A DNA stretch of 52,098 bases from Ktedonobacterales bacterium. GTDB taxonomy: Bacteria > Chloroflexota > Ktedonobacteria > Ktedonobacterales > Ktedonobacteraceae. The translations under genes and the position numbers were made by a program. Each line of letters starts with the position of its first letter. Position 1 is the stretch's first letter. The notes beneath the pieces were generated by a model. It was not told the DNA's origin. It saw only the letters and a list, made by a program, of their open reading frames with translations, and did not search any database. This document shows, piece by piece, positions 1 through 8,318 of this stretch. The stretch is taken from assembly GCA_027451525.1 (NCBI GenBank), contig DAIDJF010000040.1, positions 1-52,098 of the forward strand. Reading direction: 5' to 3'.

Positions 1-8
1 CGATGCGT

Positions 9-244
9 GTTTTCCCCGTCATCATTGTAGGGGCGAGGCTTGCCCTCGCCCTGCCAAACCCAACCAATTCTCCCTATGTAAACGGTATTGACCCTTGTGG
101 TCGCCCATCCGTACCCCACATCCGCCTGATACCCATTCCGAGAAAAAACCTACACGTGTAAGGACCACAAGAGTCGCCCCTACAATGAGACGCTGCCTGT
201 TTTCCCCGTCGTCATTGTAGGGGCGAGGCTTGCCCTCGCCCTGC
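9..244. repeat. Cluster of GTAGGGGCGA palindromic repeats
   Basis: Two near-identical 46-base copies lie at 9-54 and 199-244, differing at one base (21 versus 211). Each contains GTAGGGGCGAGG, then CTTG, then CCTCGCCCTGC, so the core is an imperfect palindrome. A degenerate copy in opposite orientation spans about 163-187 (minus strand ATTGTAGGGGCGACTCTTG), and a partial one lies at 87-106. I see no gene in 1-401. The same GTAGGGGC core recurs at 378-398, 6134-6180 and 43045-43375, so this is a dispersed family. Confidence 0.75.
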
Positions 245-377
245 TCCCCTTGACAGAGTACTACACCACATTTGCTTCCCGACTTATTTGGTTAAGCACA
301 ATTATCACGTCTTGACGCAATCCCCGCGTTCTTGTGTTTAACGCGATCATCTGTCCCTACAGGTTTATGCGTTCATA

Positions 378-398
378 GGGGCATGGATTGCATGTCCC
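378..398 (-). terminator. Short hairpin after rpe, possible terminator
   Basis: GGGGCATG (378-385) and CATGTCCC (391-398) form an 8-base stem with one mismatch and a 5-base loop, four bases beyond the rpe stop codon. It belongs to the same repeat family as the element between tkt and tal. There is no strong T-run on the minus side, so its role as a terminator is an inference. Confidence 0.35.
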
Positions 399-401
399 AA
401 C

Positions 402-1058
402 TTATAAAATAGAGGCGCGCAAGCGGTTCACAGCCTGCTCCACGCTCTCGCGCTGGTTGTACACGGCGGAACCCGCGACGAGCAGATTGGCTCCAGCGCG
501 TACGACCTGCGCGGCGGTTCCCGCGTGGATGCCACCGTCAACCTCAATATCGCAGTGCAGATGGCGTTCCTCGATCATCTGGCGCAGACGCGCGATTTTG
601 GGAAGCGTCTCTGGAATAAAATCTTGTCCGCCGAAACCGGGATTGACCGTCATAATCAGCACCATATCGAGCTGCGAAAGGATATCTTCTAGCAGCAAGA
701 CGGGCGTAGAGGGATTGAGCGCGACCGCCGCCTGCTTGCCAGCGGCTTTGATCTGCTGGATAATGCGATGCAGGTGAGGACAAACCTCTTGATGGACGAT
801 GATGACATCAGCTCCCGCTTTGGCAAAGGTTTCGATGTAATCTTGCGGATTGGTAATCATCAAATGCGCTTCGAGTGGAAGAGCAGTGCAACGTCGCACA
901 GCCTCCACTACCATCGGTCCCATCGTGATGTTGGGGACGAAATGCCCATCCATCACGTCAATCTGAATGCGTTGCACGCCAGCTGCATCCGCCGCGCGTA
1001 CCTGTTCGCCCAGGAGCGTGAAATCGGCGGAGAGGATTGATGGGACGAGGCCAATCAT
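402..1058 (-). CDS. rpe: Ribulose-phosphate 3-epimerase
   Basis: Interconverts ribulose 5-phosphate and xylulose 5-phosphate in the pentose phosphate pathway. The 218-residue product is the usual family length (E. coli about 225). The TIM-barrel signatures are all present: SILSADF at the N-terminus, DVMDGHFVPNITMGP (metal and catalytic Asp/His), MTVNPGFGGQDFI (phosphate-binding loop) and EVDGGI (second catalytic Asp). The frame stays open for 19 more codons upstream, but the ATG at 1058 is preferred. It has AGAGGT a few bases upstream and overlaps the pgl stop in an ATGA junction, implying translational coupling. It is the last gene of the zwf-opcA-pgl-rpe group. Confidence 0.95.
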   Translation of the reverse strand: MIGLVPSILSADFTLLGEQVRAADAAGVQRIQIDVMDGHFVPNITMGPMVVEAVRRCTALPLEAHLMITNPQDYIETFAKAGADVIIVHQEVCPHLHRIIQQIKAAGKQAAVALNPSTPVLLLEDILSQLDMVLIMTVNPGFGGQDFIPETLPKIARLRQMIEERHLHCDIEVDGGIHAGTAAQVVRAGANLLVAGSAVYNQRESVEQAVNRLRASIL

Positions 1059-1804
1059 TGTGTGACCTCTTTCTTCTGCTGGAGCAGACTGGCCGCGGCC
1101 TGGTCGAGCATCCATGTCACTTCACCTTTGAGCGGTTTGACGAGTTGAGCCGGGTATTCGTCGGGCTGATATGCGCCTTCGAGCACCGCTTGCAGCGCCT
1201 CTGCCTTATCTGTGCCTGTGACAAGGAACAAGACATGATTGGCAGCATTGAGAATGCGGGGCGTAAAGGTCAGGCGTGGTGGTGGTGGCTTGGGAACAGA
1301 AACAGGCATGACCAGACGCTGTTGCTCGTGCAAAGAAGGCTGATGTGGGAAGAGTGAGGCTGTATGGCCCTCTGGCCCCATCCCAAGCTGGATGAGATCA
1401 AATGCTGGTACGCCATCAGTCCCAAATGTGACCTGCATGTCGCGTGTATAGGCAAGCGAGGCTACATCGCGGTCATCTTTCTCCGCTGGCATGCGATGAA
1501 TCTGATTCGCGGCAATGGGAATCTTGCTGAGCATGGCGCGTTGCGCGAGTAAGAAGTTGCTATCCTCGCTATCTGGCGGCACGCATCGCTCGTCGGACCA
1601 GAAGATTTCGACCAAAGCCCAATCAATCTGTGAGCAGTACGGTTCCTCTGCGAGCAAGGCATACAATTTTTTCGGCGTTGAACCGCCGGAGAGCGCGAAC
1701 GTAAAACGCCCATGAGTGACAATAGCCTCCTGGGCGACGCGCACAACGTATGCCGCCGCCTCGTGGCTAAGCGTGTCACTATTGGGATACACTGCAATCT
1801 GCAT
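1055..1804 (-). CDS. pgl: 6-phosphogluconolactonase
   Basis: Hydrolyses 6-phosphogluconolactone to 6-phosphogluconate, the second step of the oxidative pentose phosphate pathway. The 249-residue length fits the DevB/SOL type. Motifs seen: LSGGSTPKKLY (phosphate loop), FWSDERCVPPDSEDSN, GMGPEGHTASLFP with the catalytic His, and RLTFTPRILNAA. It lies 23 bases downstream of opcA and overlaps rpe by four bases, so it belongs to the same transcript. The direct neighbourhood of G6PDH and its assembly factor agrees with the assignment. Confidence 0.95.
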   Translation of the reverse strand: MQIAVYPNSDTLSHEAAAYVVRVAQEAIVTHGRFTFALSGGSTPKKLYALLAEEPYCSQIDWALVEIFWSDERCVPPDSEDSNFLLAQRAMLSKIPIAANQIHRMPAEKDDRDVASLAYTRDMQVTFGTDGVPAFDLIQLGMGPEGHTASLFPHQPSLHEQQRLVMPVSVPKPPPPRLTFTPRILNAANHVLFLVTGTDKAEALQAVLEGAYQPDEYPAQLVKPLKGEVTWMLDQAAASLLQQKKEVTQ

Positions 1805-1827
1805 ACAATATTGCTCCTGCGTCTAAC

Positions 1828-3093
1828 TCAAACAAGGAGCGCGAAAACCTCCTGGAGTGTTGCTTCATAGAGATGGTCGCGTCCCATGATTTCTAATTCG
1901 TCGTGGAGTAGCTCGCTGATATCGTGTGTAGCGGCGAGGCTAACGGTGCGCTGAGGGCGAGACCCTTGCGATAGTTCGACGGAGGTCAGTACATGATCTC
2001 TGTCGTCGCCGCGATTCACCATAAAAACAGCCTGTTTGCCGTCATAGTTACTGGTCAGGCGTGTCATGCAGAGAGAACCTGCCTGCATATCCGGTTGTAC
2101 TCGTGGACGAATATCTATTGTGCCGTATTGGATAGCTTTCAATTTGCCTGTCCGTCCTGTGCCACTCGTGCTCCGTGCGCCTGATGGACTGGGCGTGCGC
2201 AGCATCTGCCAGTGATATGTGCCGCGTGGAGATGCGCCATCCGTAGAGGCATCAGCTGATACTTGCCAGCCCAGGCTGGTCTTGAGCCAGGCCGCCATGA
2301 GAAGAGCGCGCGTCGTATTCGGTGTACCATCGCCTGCACTGGCAGCGAGAGCATCAGGAGAAGGAATCGCGTATTCGATCTCGATATGTTCGATCCCCGC
2401 AAAGTACGGTTTATACTCGCTAGCATCGAAAAATTGTGCCATGAGCTGTCGCCACGTGGTGATACGGCCCCAGTTGAGATCGCTCACTGCACTAGTTGAG
2501 AGCGAAGAGACGAGTGAAGAGAGCGTGCGTACGCTTTCTTCCGGCGTATGAAAGCGGTCAGAATCGACGATGACGCGATTGCTGAAATGTGCGATGCGAT
2601 TGAATGTCTCAGGATCAGTTGATGGATCGCTGAGCCACCAGACATAGACGGGCAGATCGGGCTTGAGTAAGGGATGGATAATGGTGCTGGTAGCGCGAAC
2701 CGCTGAGCCGCTTGCCAGGATTGTGATCTGCTCGAAGCTATGGCGCATCACATCAGAGATTACGGGAAAGGAGCGCAACGTCACCCAGGTAAAGACTGTA
2801 TTGGCTGATTGTGGTGTCGTATCTAAAATGAGGAGAATGACTCGTGCGACATGTGTGCTGGATAGGTTACGAATGATGGTACTGGCCTGCTGCGCAATCT
2901 CAGTTGTTGGCGCGCAGATGACAAAGTTAAGTACACTGGTGCGCACGTTCATATTGCGACTAATACGAACGTTATCGGCGGACATGCGCCAGAGTGAGGA
3001 AAGCTCATCCTCGACCTGATCCATACGCACCCGTTTGCCAGCCCAGGGGAGACGTGGCCCCGTATTGTTTACAATATCCTCAGTTATGCCCAT
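1828..3093 (-). CDS. opcA: Glucose-6-phosphate dehydrogenase assembly protein OpcA
   Basis: OpcA-family proteins of cyanobacteria and actinobacteria bind G6PDH and promote its oligomerisation or redox control. They are not enzymes. This 421-residue protein has the family architecture: an N-terminal WRMSADNVRISRNMNVRTSV region, a central DLPVYVWWLSDP segment, and a C-terminal beta-rich half ending in the LLHDELEIMGRDHLYEATL region. The start at 3093 has AAGAGG at suitable spacing. It lies 90 bases downstream of zwf. The pairing with zwf is the strongest functional evidence. Confidence 0.9.
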   Translation of the reverse strand: MGITEDIVNNTGPRLPWAGKRVRMDQVEDELSSLWRMSADNVRISRNMNVRTSVLNFVICAPTTEIAQQASTIIRNLSSTHVARVILLILDTTPQSANTVFTWVTLRSFPVISDVMRHSFEQITILASGSAVRATSTIIHPLLKPDLPVYVWWLSDPSTDPETFNRIAHFSNRVIVDSDRFHTPEESVRTLSSLVSSLSTSAVSDLNWGRITTWRQLMAQFFDASEYKPYFAGIEHIEIEYAIPSPDALAASAGDGTPNTTRALLMAAWLKTSLGWQVSADASTDGASPRGTYHWQMLRTPSPSGARSTSGTGRTGKLKAIQYGTIDIRPRVQPDMQAGSLCMTRLTSNYDGKQAVFMVNRGDDRDHVLTSVELSQGSRPQRTVSLAATHDISELLHDELEIMGRDHLYEATLQEVFALLV

Positions 3094-3183
3094 TCCCGAA
3101 CCTCTTCTTAACTAAACTATTGAACGGCACTGTTCACAAGAACCTCATTGTACAGCAGTTCTTTTTCATCTCGGTTTTCTCGG

Positions 3184-4740
3184 TTAGGGACGCCGCCAGC
3201 GATATCCATCTCGCCAGATGAACTCATCCGCTACCTGGGGTCCCCAAGAGCCAGATTCGTAGCTGAGAAGTGCGTCACGTGACTCATTTTTCCATTCATC
3301 CAGAATGCTCTGAATGAAGGTCCACGCTGCCTCTACCTCGTCACGGCGTGTAAAGAGGGTAGAGTCGCCCAACATACAATCGAGCAAGAGTCGCTCATAC
3401 GCTTCTGGCTGTTCACGCACAAAGGAAGAGCCATAGAAGAAATCCATATTGACGGACCGAATTTGCATATCGGTTCCTGGAACCTTCGCCCCAAATTTGA
3501 GCGAGATGCCTTCATCTGGTTGAATACGCAATGTCAGTACATTGGACTCCACCTGGCTTTGCGTATCGCTACCACTGCGTTTGAATAGCATCAGCGGAGC
3601 CATCTTGAATTGAATGGCGATCTCGGTCACACGTTTGGGAAGGCGTTTTCCTGTTCGTAAGTAGAATGGTACACCAGCCCACCGCCAATTGTCTATATGT
3701 AGCTTCATCGCAACATAGGTTTCGGTTGTAGAGATGGGTGATACGCCGGTCTCTTCCAGGTAGCCGGGCACCTGGTGTCCACCAACCCAACCCTGCCCGT
3801 ATTGTGCGCGGATCGTATTGGTCAAGACATCGTTCCCAAGAATCGGTTGCAGGGCGTGCAGGACTTTCACTTTCTCGTCGCGTACCGAATTGGCATCGAA
3901 GGCAATTGGTGGCTCCATCGCCACCAGCGTGAGTAACTGGAGCATATGGTTCTGCACCATGTCGCGAATGGCACCCGACTCCTCGTAATAGCCGCTACGG
4001 CCTTCCAGGCCAATATTCTCCGCTACCGTAATCTGCACGTGTTCAACGTAACGACGGTTCCAGACTGGCTCGAAGATACCATTGGCAAGGCGGAAGACCA
4101 GAATGTTCTGCACCGTTTCTTTGCCGAGATAGTGGTCAATACGATAGACCTGCTCTTCGCGGAAAACTTTTCCCACCTGACGGTTGAGTTCACGCGCCGA
4201 GGCCAGATCATGTCCAAAGGGTTTTTCGATGATGATGCGTGTCCACCCTTTACGGTTGCGGTTGAGACCGGCCGCGCCGAGGTGCTGAATGATTTCAGGG
4301 TACTGGCTAGGAGGGGTAGACAGGTAGAAAATGCGATTACCACTTGTGCCGCGCTCCTGATCGAGCGTATTGAGCAACGTTCCTAGCCGCTCATAGCCGT
4401 TGGCATCGTCAAAACTGGATTGCAGGTAGTGAATGCCAGAGGCAAAACTCTCCCATACTTGTGGGTTAACTGGCTTCTGCCGCGAAAACTGATTCACCGA
4501 ATCGAGCGCCTGCTGGCGAAACTGCTCGTCATTGTATGGGCGGCGGGCAAACCCTACAACGGAAAAACCGGCTGGCAATGGATGCTCCAGAGCCAGGTTA
4601 TAGAGTGCTGGTAGTAGTTTTCGGTGTGTCAAGTCCCCGGTGGCCCCAAAAATGACCATCACGCATGGCTCTGGACTTTGTTTGATGCGTAGTCCCTCTC
4701 GCAAGGGATTGGGAGCCTCGACTGCACTGCGCTGAGGCAT
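3184..4740 (-). CDS. zwf: Glucose-6-phosphate 1-dehydrogenase
   Basis: Oxidises glucose 6-phosphate to 6-phosphogluconolactone with NADP, the entry step of the oxidative pentose phosphate pathway. In the 518-residue protein, FGATGDLTHRKLLPALY (31-47) is the NADP Rossmann motif, EKPFGHDL (172-179) is conserved, and RIDHYLGKE (200-208) carries the catalytic His and substrate-binding Lys. GAIRDMVQNHMLQ follows. The start is supported by GAGGAG before ATG. It is the first gene of zwf-opcA-pgl-rpe. A terminator for the preceding tal gene lies in the 225-base upstream gap, so zwf should have its own promoter, which I could not place. Confidence 0.96.
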   Translation of the reverse strand: MPQRSAVEAPNPLREGLRIKQSPEPCVMVIFGATGDLTHRKLLPALYNLALEHPLPAGFSVVGFARRPYNDEQFRQQALDSVNQFSRQKPVNPQVWESFASGIHYLQSSFDDANGYERLGTLLNTLDQERGTSGNRIFYLSTPPSQYPEIIQHLGAAGLNRNRKGWTRIIIEKPFGHDLASARELNRQVGKVFREEQVYRIDHYLGKETVQNILVFRLANGIFEPVWNRRYVEHVQITVAENIGLEGRSGYYEESGAIRDMVQNHMLQLLTLVAMEPPIAFDANSVRDEKVKVLHALQPILGNDVLTNTIRAQYGQGWVGGHQVPGYLEETGVSPISTTETYVAMKLHIDNWRWAGVPFYLRTGKRLPKRVTEIAIQFKMAPLMLFKRSGSDTQSQVESNVLTLRIQPDEGISLKFGAKVPGTDMQIRSVNMDFFYGSSFVREQPEAYERLLLDCMLGDSTLFTRRDEVEAAWTFIQSILDEWKNESRDALLSYESGSWGPQVADEFIWRDGYRWRRP

Positions 4741-4878
4741 GAGAAATCTCCTCTATGTTATGCTATGTACGATAAGCCCCTTGCGGAGCTACAGATATGC
4801 TTTAAGATCGCTGGTACTGTTCGCTTGCTGTGTCCTCTTCGCGGATGATATATCGGTAAGCTCGATAAAGAAACGGAG

Positions 4879-4904
4879 GTAGTGGCGAATTATCTCGCCA
4901 CTAC
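4879..4904 (-). terminator. Rho-independent terminator after tal
   Basis: GTAGTGGCGA (4879-4888) and TCGCCACTAC (4895-4904) form a perfect 10-bp stem with a 6-base loop. On the minus strand it is followed by a T-rich stretch (CTCCGTTTCTTTATC). It sits about 60 bases beyond the tal stop and separates the tkt-tal transcript from zwf. Confidence 0.7.
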
Positions 4905-4965
4905 ACCCACATTTTACGCTGTATGTCAAATTCGCATCATCCTGATGGACACGATATCTCTATTC

Positions 4966-6111
4966 CTACTGCGTGACTTGCTCGGTTTTAATCGCGCGCT
5001 GCTTGCTCTGGATACCCTCAAACAGTTTGTGGAACGAGTCCGCAAATTTCTGCACGCCCTCATCCAAAAGTTGCTGTGTAACCTCGGCATAGTGAATGCC
5101 CTGTGCTTCCAGGGCGTCGAGGGCGGCCTTTGCCTCTTCCAGATCATCCTCAATGCTGAAGCGGACCTGTCCATGATCGCGGAAGTTGACAATCGTCTCT
5201 AAAGGCATGGTATCGACGGTGTCGGGGCCGACGAGTTCCTCGGCATAGAGAACGTCGCGGTAGGCTGGGTTCTTAGTGCTGGTGCTGGCCCACAGCGGAC
5301 GTTGCACATGCGCTCCAACGTGTTTAAGCGACTCGAAGCGTGGCGTGCTGAAGAGACGTTTGAACTCCTGATAGACGAGACGGGCATTGGCGATAGCCGC
5401 TTTACCTTGCAATGCCTTAAGTTGCTGCTGCTCTGCCGCATCGCTGCTGGCCTTGATCTTGTCATCAAGCATTTTGTCAACCAACGTATCGACGCGGCTG
5501 ACAAAGAAGCTCGCGACAGAGGCGAGATGGTGGATGTCTTTGCCCTCGCCGTTGCGCGCTTCAAGGCCATTGAGATAGGCATTAACAACATCTTTGTATG
5601 TCTCAATCGAGAAGATGAGGGTTACATTGACGTTGATGCCTTCACGGATGACCTCACTGATCGCGGGGATACCAGCGGGAGTCGCGGGGATCTTAATCAT
5701 CAGATTGGGGCGTTCTACCATCTGCCAGAAGCGGCGGGCTTCGGCGATTGTGCCATCGGTGTCATTCGCCAGCACAGGCGAGACTTCCAGGCTGACATAG
5801 CCATCTTTGCCCTCGCTGCTGTCGTAGATTGGGCGCAACAGGTCCGCGACGGTGCGAATATCTTGAATAACAATGGCCTCGTAGATATCGCCTACCGATT
5901 TGCCCTCACGGATCAGTTGCGTCATCTGCTCATCATAGGCATGACCCGCGCTAATCGATTTTTCAAAGATGGTAGGGTTTGCCGTGACGCCCATGATGCC
6001 ATCTTCATCTAACATTTGTTTGAACTGCCCAGATTGTAGTTGGGAGCGGTCGATATTATCGTACCAGACGCTCTGCCCGATGGTGGCAAGCTGTTGTAAT
6101 GGATTGCTCAT
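4966..6111 (-). CDS. tal: Transaldolase
   Basis: Transfers a dihydroxyacetone unit between sugar phosphates in the non-oxidative pentose phosphate pathway. The 381-residue length matches the longer actinobacterial/cyanobacterial transaldolase class. GVTANPTIFEKSI (41-53) is the family signature, and Lys140 in LMIKIPAT is the Schiff-base lysine. The frame is open 25 codons upstream, but the ATG at 6111 has AGGAG ten bases before it. The upstream extension would also run into a palindromic repeat. It is downstream of tkt in one transcript and separated from it by that repeat. Confidence 0.94.
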   Translation of the reverse strand: MSNPLQQLATIGQSVWYDNIDRSQLQSGQFKQMLDEDGIMGVTANPTIFEKSISAGHAYDEQMTQLIREGKSVGDIYEAIVIQDIRTVADLLRPIYDSSEGKDGYVSLEVSPVLANDTDGTIAEARRFWQMVERPNLMIKIPATPAGIPAISEVIREGINVNVTLIFSIETYKDVVNAYLNGLEARNGEGKDIHHLASVASFFVSRVDTLVDKMLDDKIKASSDAAEQQQLKALQGKAAIANARLVYQEFKRLFSTPRFESLKHVGAHVQRPLWASTSTKNPAYRDVLYAEELVGPDTVDTMPLETIVNFRDHGQVRFSIEDDLEEAKAALDALEAQGIHYAEVTQQLLDEGVQKFADSFHKLFEGIQSKQRAIKTEQVTQ

Positions 6112-6133
6112 GATCTGTTCACTCCTGTGTTCT

Positions 6134-6180
6134 GTAGGGGCATGATCGCGCAACGCTCTTTGCTCTCTCACATGCCCTAC
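6134..6180. repeat. GTAGGGGCATG inverted repeat between tkt and tal
   Basis: GTAGGGGCATG (6134-6144) and CATGCCCTAC (6171-6180) are inverted ends around a 26-base centre. The element fills the spacer between tkt and tal, and its core is shared with the repeats at 9-244, 378-398 and 43045-43375. As RNA it would form a stem-loop in the tkt-tal message and could affect processing or relative expression (inference). Confidence 0.65.
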
Positions 6181-6195
6181 AATCATGGATAACGG

Positions 6196-8211
6196 TTATA
6201 TCAGTTTTTTAGCCTTTGTGACGATGTTTTCAACGGTAAAACCGAACTGCTGGAAGAGTATTGTCGCAGGTGCTGAAGCTCCGAAGTGATTGAGCGTGAC
6301 CGTGTCGCCATCCAAACCAACGTAGCGTTCCCAGCCCATTGGAGAGGCAGCTTCAATAGCGATACGTGCGCGGACATTCTTAGGCAGGACGGACTCTTTA
6401 TACTCGGCACTTTGCTCTTCAAACAATTCACGACTTGGCATACTTACTACACGAACGGCTATGCCTTCCTGACGCAAGGTGTGCGCGGCATCCAGGGCAA
6501 GCGAAACCTCGGATCCAGTGGCAATCAAGATGATCTGGGGTGTGCCTTCGCTATCGAGCAAGGTATACGCGCCCTTCGCAACGTTGCTCGCGCTGGCTAC
6601 CTGCGTGCGATCAAGCGTGGGAAGTGACTGGCGGGTGAGAGCCAGCGCGACCGGGCCTTTATGCGTGATGGCAACGCGCCATGCTTCCGCCGTCTCGTTG
6701 GCATCGCCGGGGCGTAGCACTGTCAGACCAGGGATAGCGCGCAGGGCTGCCAACTGCTCGACTGGTTGATGCGTTGGACCATCCTCGCCCACGCCGATGC
6801 TATCATGCGTGAAGACGTAGATGGTTTTCAGACCCATCAGCGAGGCGAGGCGAATGGGTGGACGCATGTAGTCCGAGAAGATCAGGAACGTTGCCCCAAA
6901 AGGAATGATCCCACCATAGAGGGCCATGCCGTTGAGGATGCCGCCCATGCCATGTTCGCGAATACCAAAGTGCATGTTGCGCCCGACTGTTTCCGGTCCA
7001 AAGTCGCCCAGCCCTTTCATGTTCGTGTTGTTCGATGGTGCCAGATCGGCAGAGCCACCGAGCAGGTTTGGCAGATGTGGGGCAATCGCGTTGAGCGTCT
7101 GACCAGCGGCGGCACGGCTTGCCAGTGCGTCACCCGCCTTAAAGACGGGGATATCGCGGTCCCAGCCTTCCGGCAAGGCACCGCTCAACTCCTGCTCAAG
7201 CTGTTTGGCAAGTTCGGGATAAGCAGCGGCATAGGCGTCGTATTTCTGCTGCCATGCCTGCTCCTGGGCTGCACCGCGCTCGATAGCTTGACGGAAGTAG
7301 GCAACGGCCTCTTCCGGCTCGTAGAATGGCTCTTCGGAAGGCCAGCCGAGATTGCGCTTGGTCAAGATGACTTCTTGCGCACCCAGTGCCTCACCGTGAG
7401 CCTTCGCGCTATCCTGACGATTGGGGCTACCATAACCAATATGGCTGCGGACAATAATCAATGAGGGCCGTTCGCTCTCGCCCTGTGCGGCCTCAATCGC
7501 TTGTGAGACTGCACCAAGATCGTTGATATCGCCGACATGCTGCACGTGCCAGCCATAGGCTTCAAAACGCGCACCCACATTCTCGCCAAAAGCAAGACTG
7601 GTGTTGCCCTCAATCGTGATGTGGTTATCGTCATAGAAATAGATCAGCTTGCCCAGTTTGAGGAAGCCTGCAAGCGAAGCTGCCTCGGAAGCGACACCTT
7701 CCATCAGGTCGCCATCGCTGGCAATCGCATAGATGTAGTGGTCAAAGATCTCGTGACCGGAGCGATTATAGCGGCTGGCGAGGAAACGCTGCGCGATAGC
7801 CATACCGACGCCGTTGGCAACGCCCTGTCCCAGTGGACCTGTCGTCGTCTCAATGCCTGCGGTATGTCCGTGTTCTGGATGTCCAGGTGTAAGACTACCC
7901 CACTGGCGGAACTGTTCCAGTTGCTCCAGGGGCAGATCATAGCCTGTCAAGTGGAGTATGCTATATTGCAGCATCGAGGCGTGGCCTGCCGAGAGCACAA
8001 AGCGGTCGCGGTTGAGCCATGCCGGGTTGCGTGGATTGTAATGCATGTATTTGGTCCAGAGCAGGTAGGCCAGTGGGGCCAGGGCCATTGGCGTGCCGGG
8101 ATGCCCGGAGTTTGCCTTCTGGACGCCATCCATTGAAAGCGTGCGAATCGTGTTGATGCAGAGTTGCTCTAGCGTGCTGCTTTCAACGGGCGTTTGCTGT
8201 TGTGTTGTCAT
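6196..8211 (-). CDS. tkt: Transketolase
   Basis: Thiamine-diphosphate enzyme transferring two-carbon units between ketoses and aldoses in the non-oxidative pentose phosphate pathway. The 671-residue length is typical. [15 protein letters not shown] with the downstream Asn of YDDNH is the ThDP/Mg motif in the N-terminal domain. [18 protein letters not shown] lies in the pyrimidine-binding domain, and [14 protein letters not shown] is near the N-terminus. GGAGGACAC before the ATG fixes the start. It begins the tkt-tal unit and follows mutS after a 107-base gap containing a candidate promoter. Confidence 0.96.
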   Translation of the reverse strand: MTTQQQTPVESSTLEQLCINTIRTLSMDGVQKANSGHPGTPMALAPLAYLLWTKYMHYNPRNPAWLNRDRFVLSAGHASMLQYSILHLTGYDLPLEQLEQFRQWGSLTPGHPEHGHTAGIETTTGPLGQGVANGVGMAIAQRFLASRYNRSGHEIFDHYIYAIASDGDLMEGVASEAASLAGFLKLGKLIYFYDDNHITIEGNTSLAFGENVGARFEAYGWHVQHVGDINDLGAVSQAIEAAQGESERPSLIIVRSHIGYGSPNRQDSAKAHGEALGAQEVILTKRNLGWPSEEPFYEPEEAVAYFRQAIERGAAQEQAWQQKYDAYAAAYPELAKQLEQELSGALPEGWDRDIPVFKAGDALASRAAAGQTLNAIAPHLPNLLGGSADLAPSNNTNMKGLGDFGPETVGRNMHFGIREHGMGGILNGMALYGGIIPFGATFLIFSDYMRPPIRLASLMGLKTIYVFTHDSIGVGEDGPTHQPVEQLAALRAIPGLTVLRPGDANETAEAWRVAITHKGPVALALTRQSLPTLDRTQVASASNVAKGAYTLLDSEGTPQIILIATGSEVSLALDAAHTLRQEGIAVRVVSMPSRELFEEQSAEYKESVLPKNVRARIAIEAASPMGWERYVGLDGDTVTLNHFGASAPATILFQQFGFTVENIVTKAKKLI

Positions 8212-8239
8212 GTGTCCTCCAAAAGTATCTCAGTGCTTT

Positions 8240-8252
8240 ATTGTACATTGTA
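8240..8252 (-). promoter_or_regulatory. Overlapping TACAAT hexamers upstream of tkt
   Basis: On the minus strand TACAAT occurs twice (8252-8247 and 8245-8240), about 30-40 bases before the tkt start. Each resembles a -10 element. No good -35 hexamer lies at 17 bp, so this is a weak prediction. Confidence 0.3.
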
Positions 8253-8318
8253 CACTAACTCACGACCTCATCATATCACGTAAACACGTCGTGTGGATAG
8301 GGTGATTGCCGCGTGCTG

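Noticed and set aside
6766..7464. A 232-codon open frame on the plus strand
   Set aside because: It lies wholly inside tkt on the other strand and shows no protein-like motifs.
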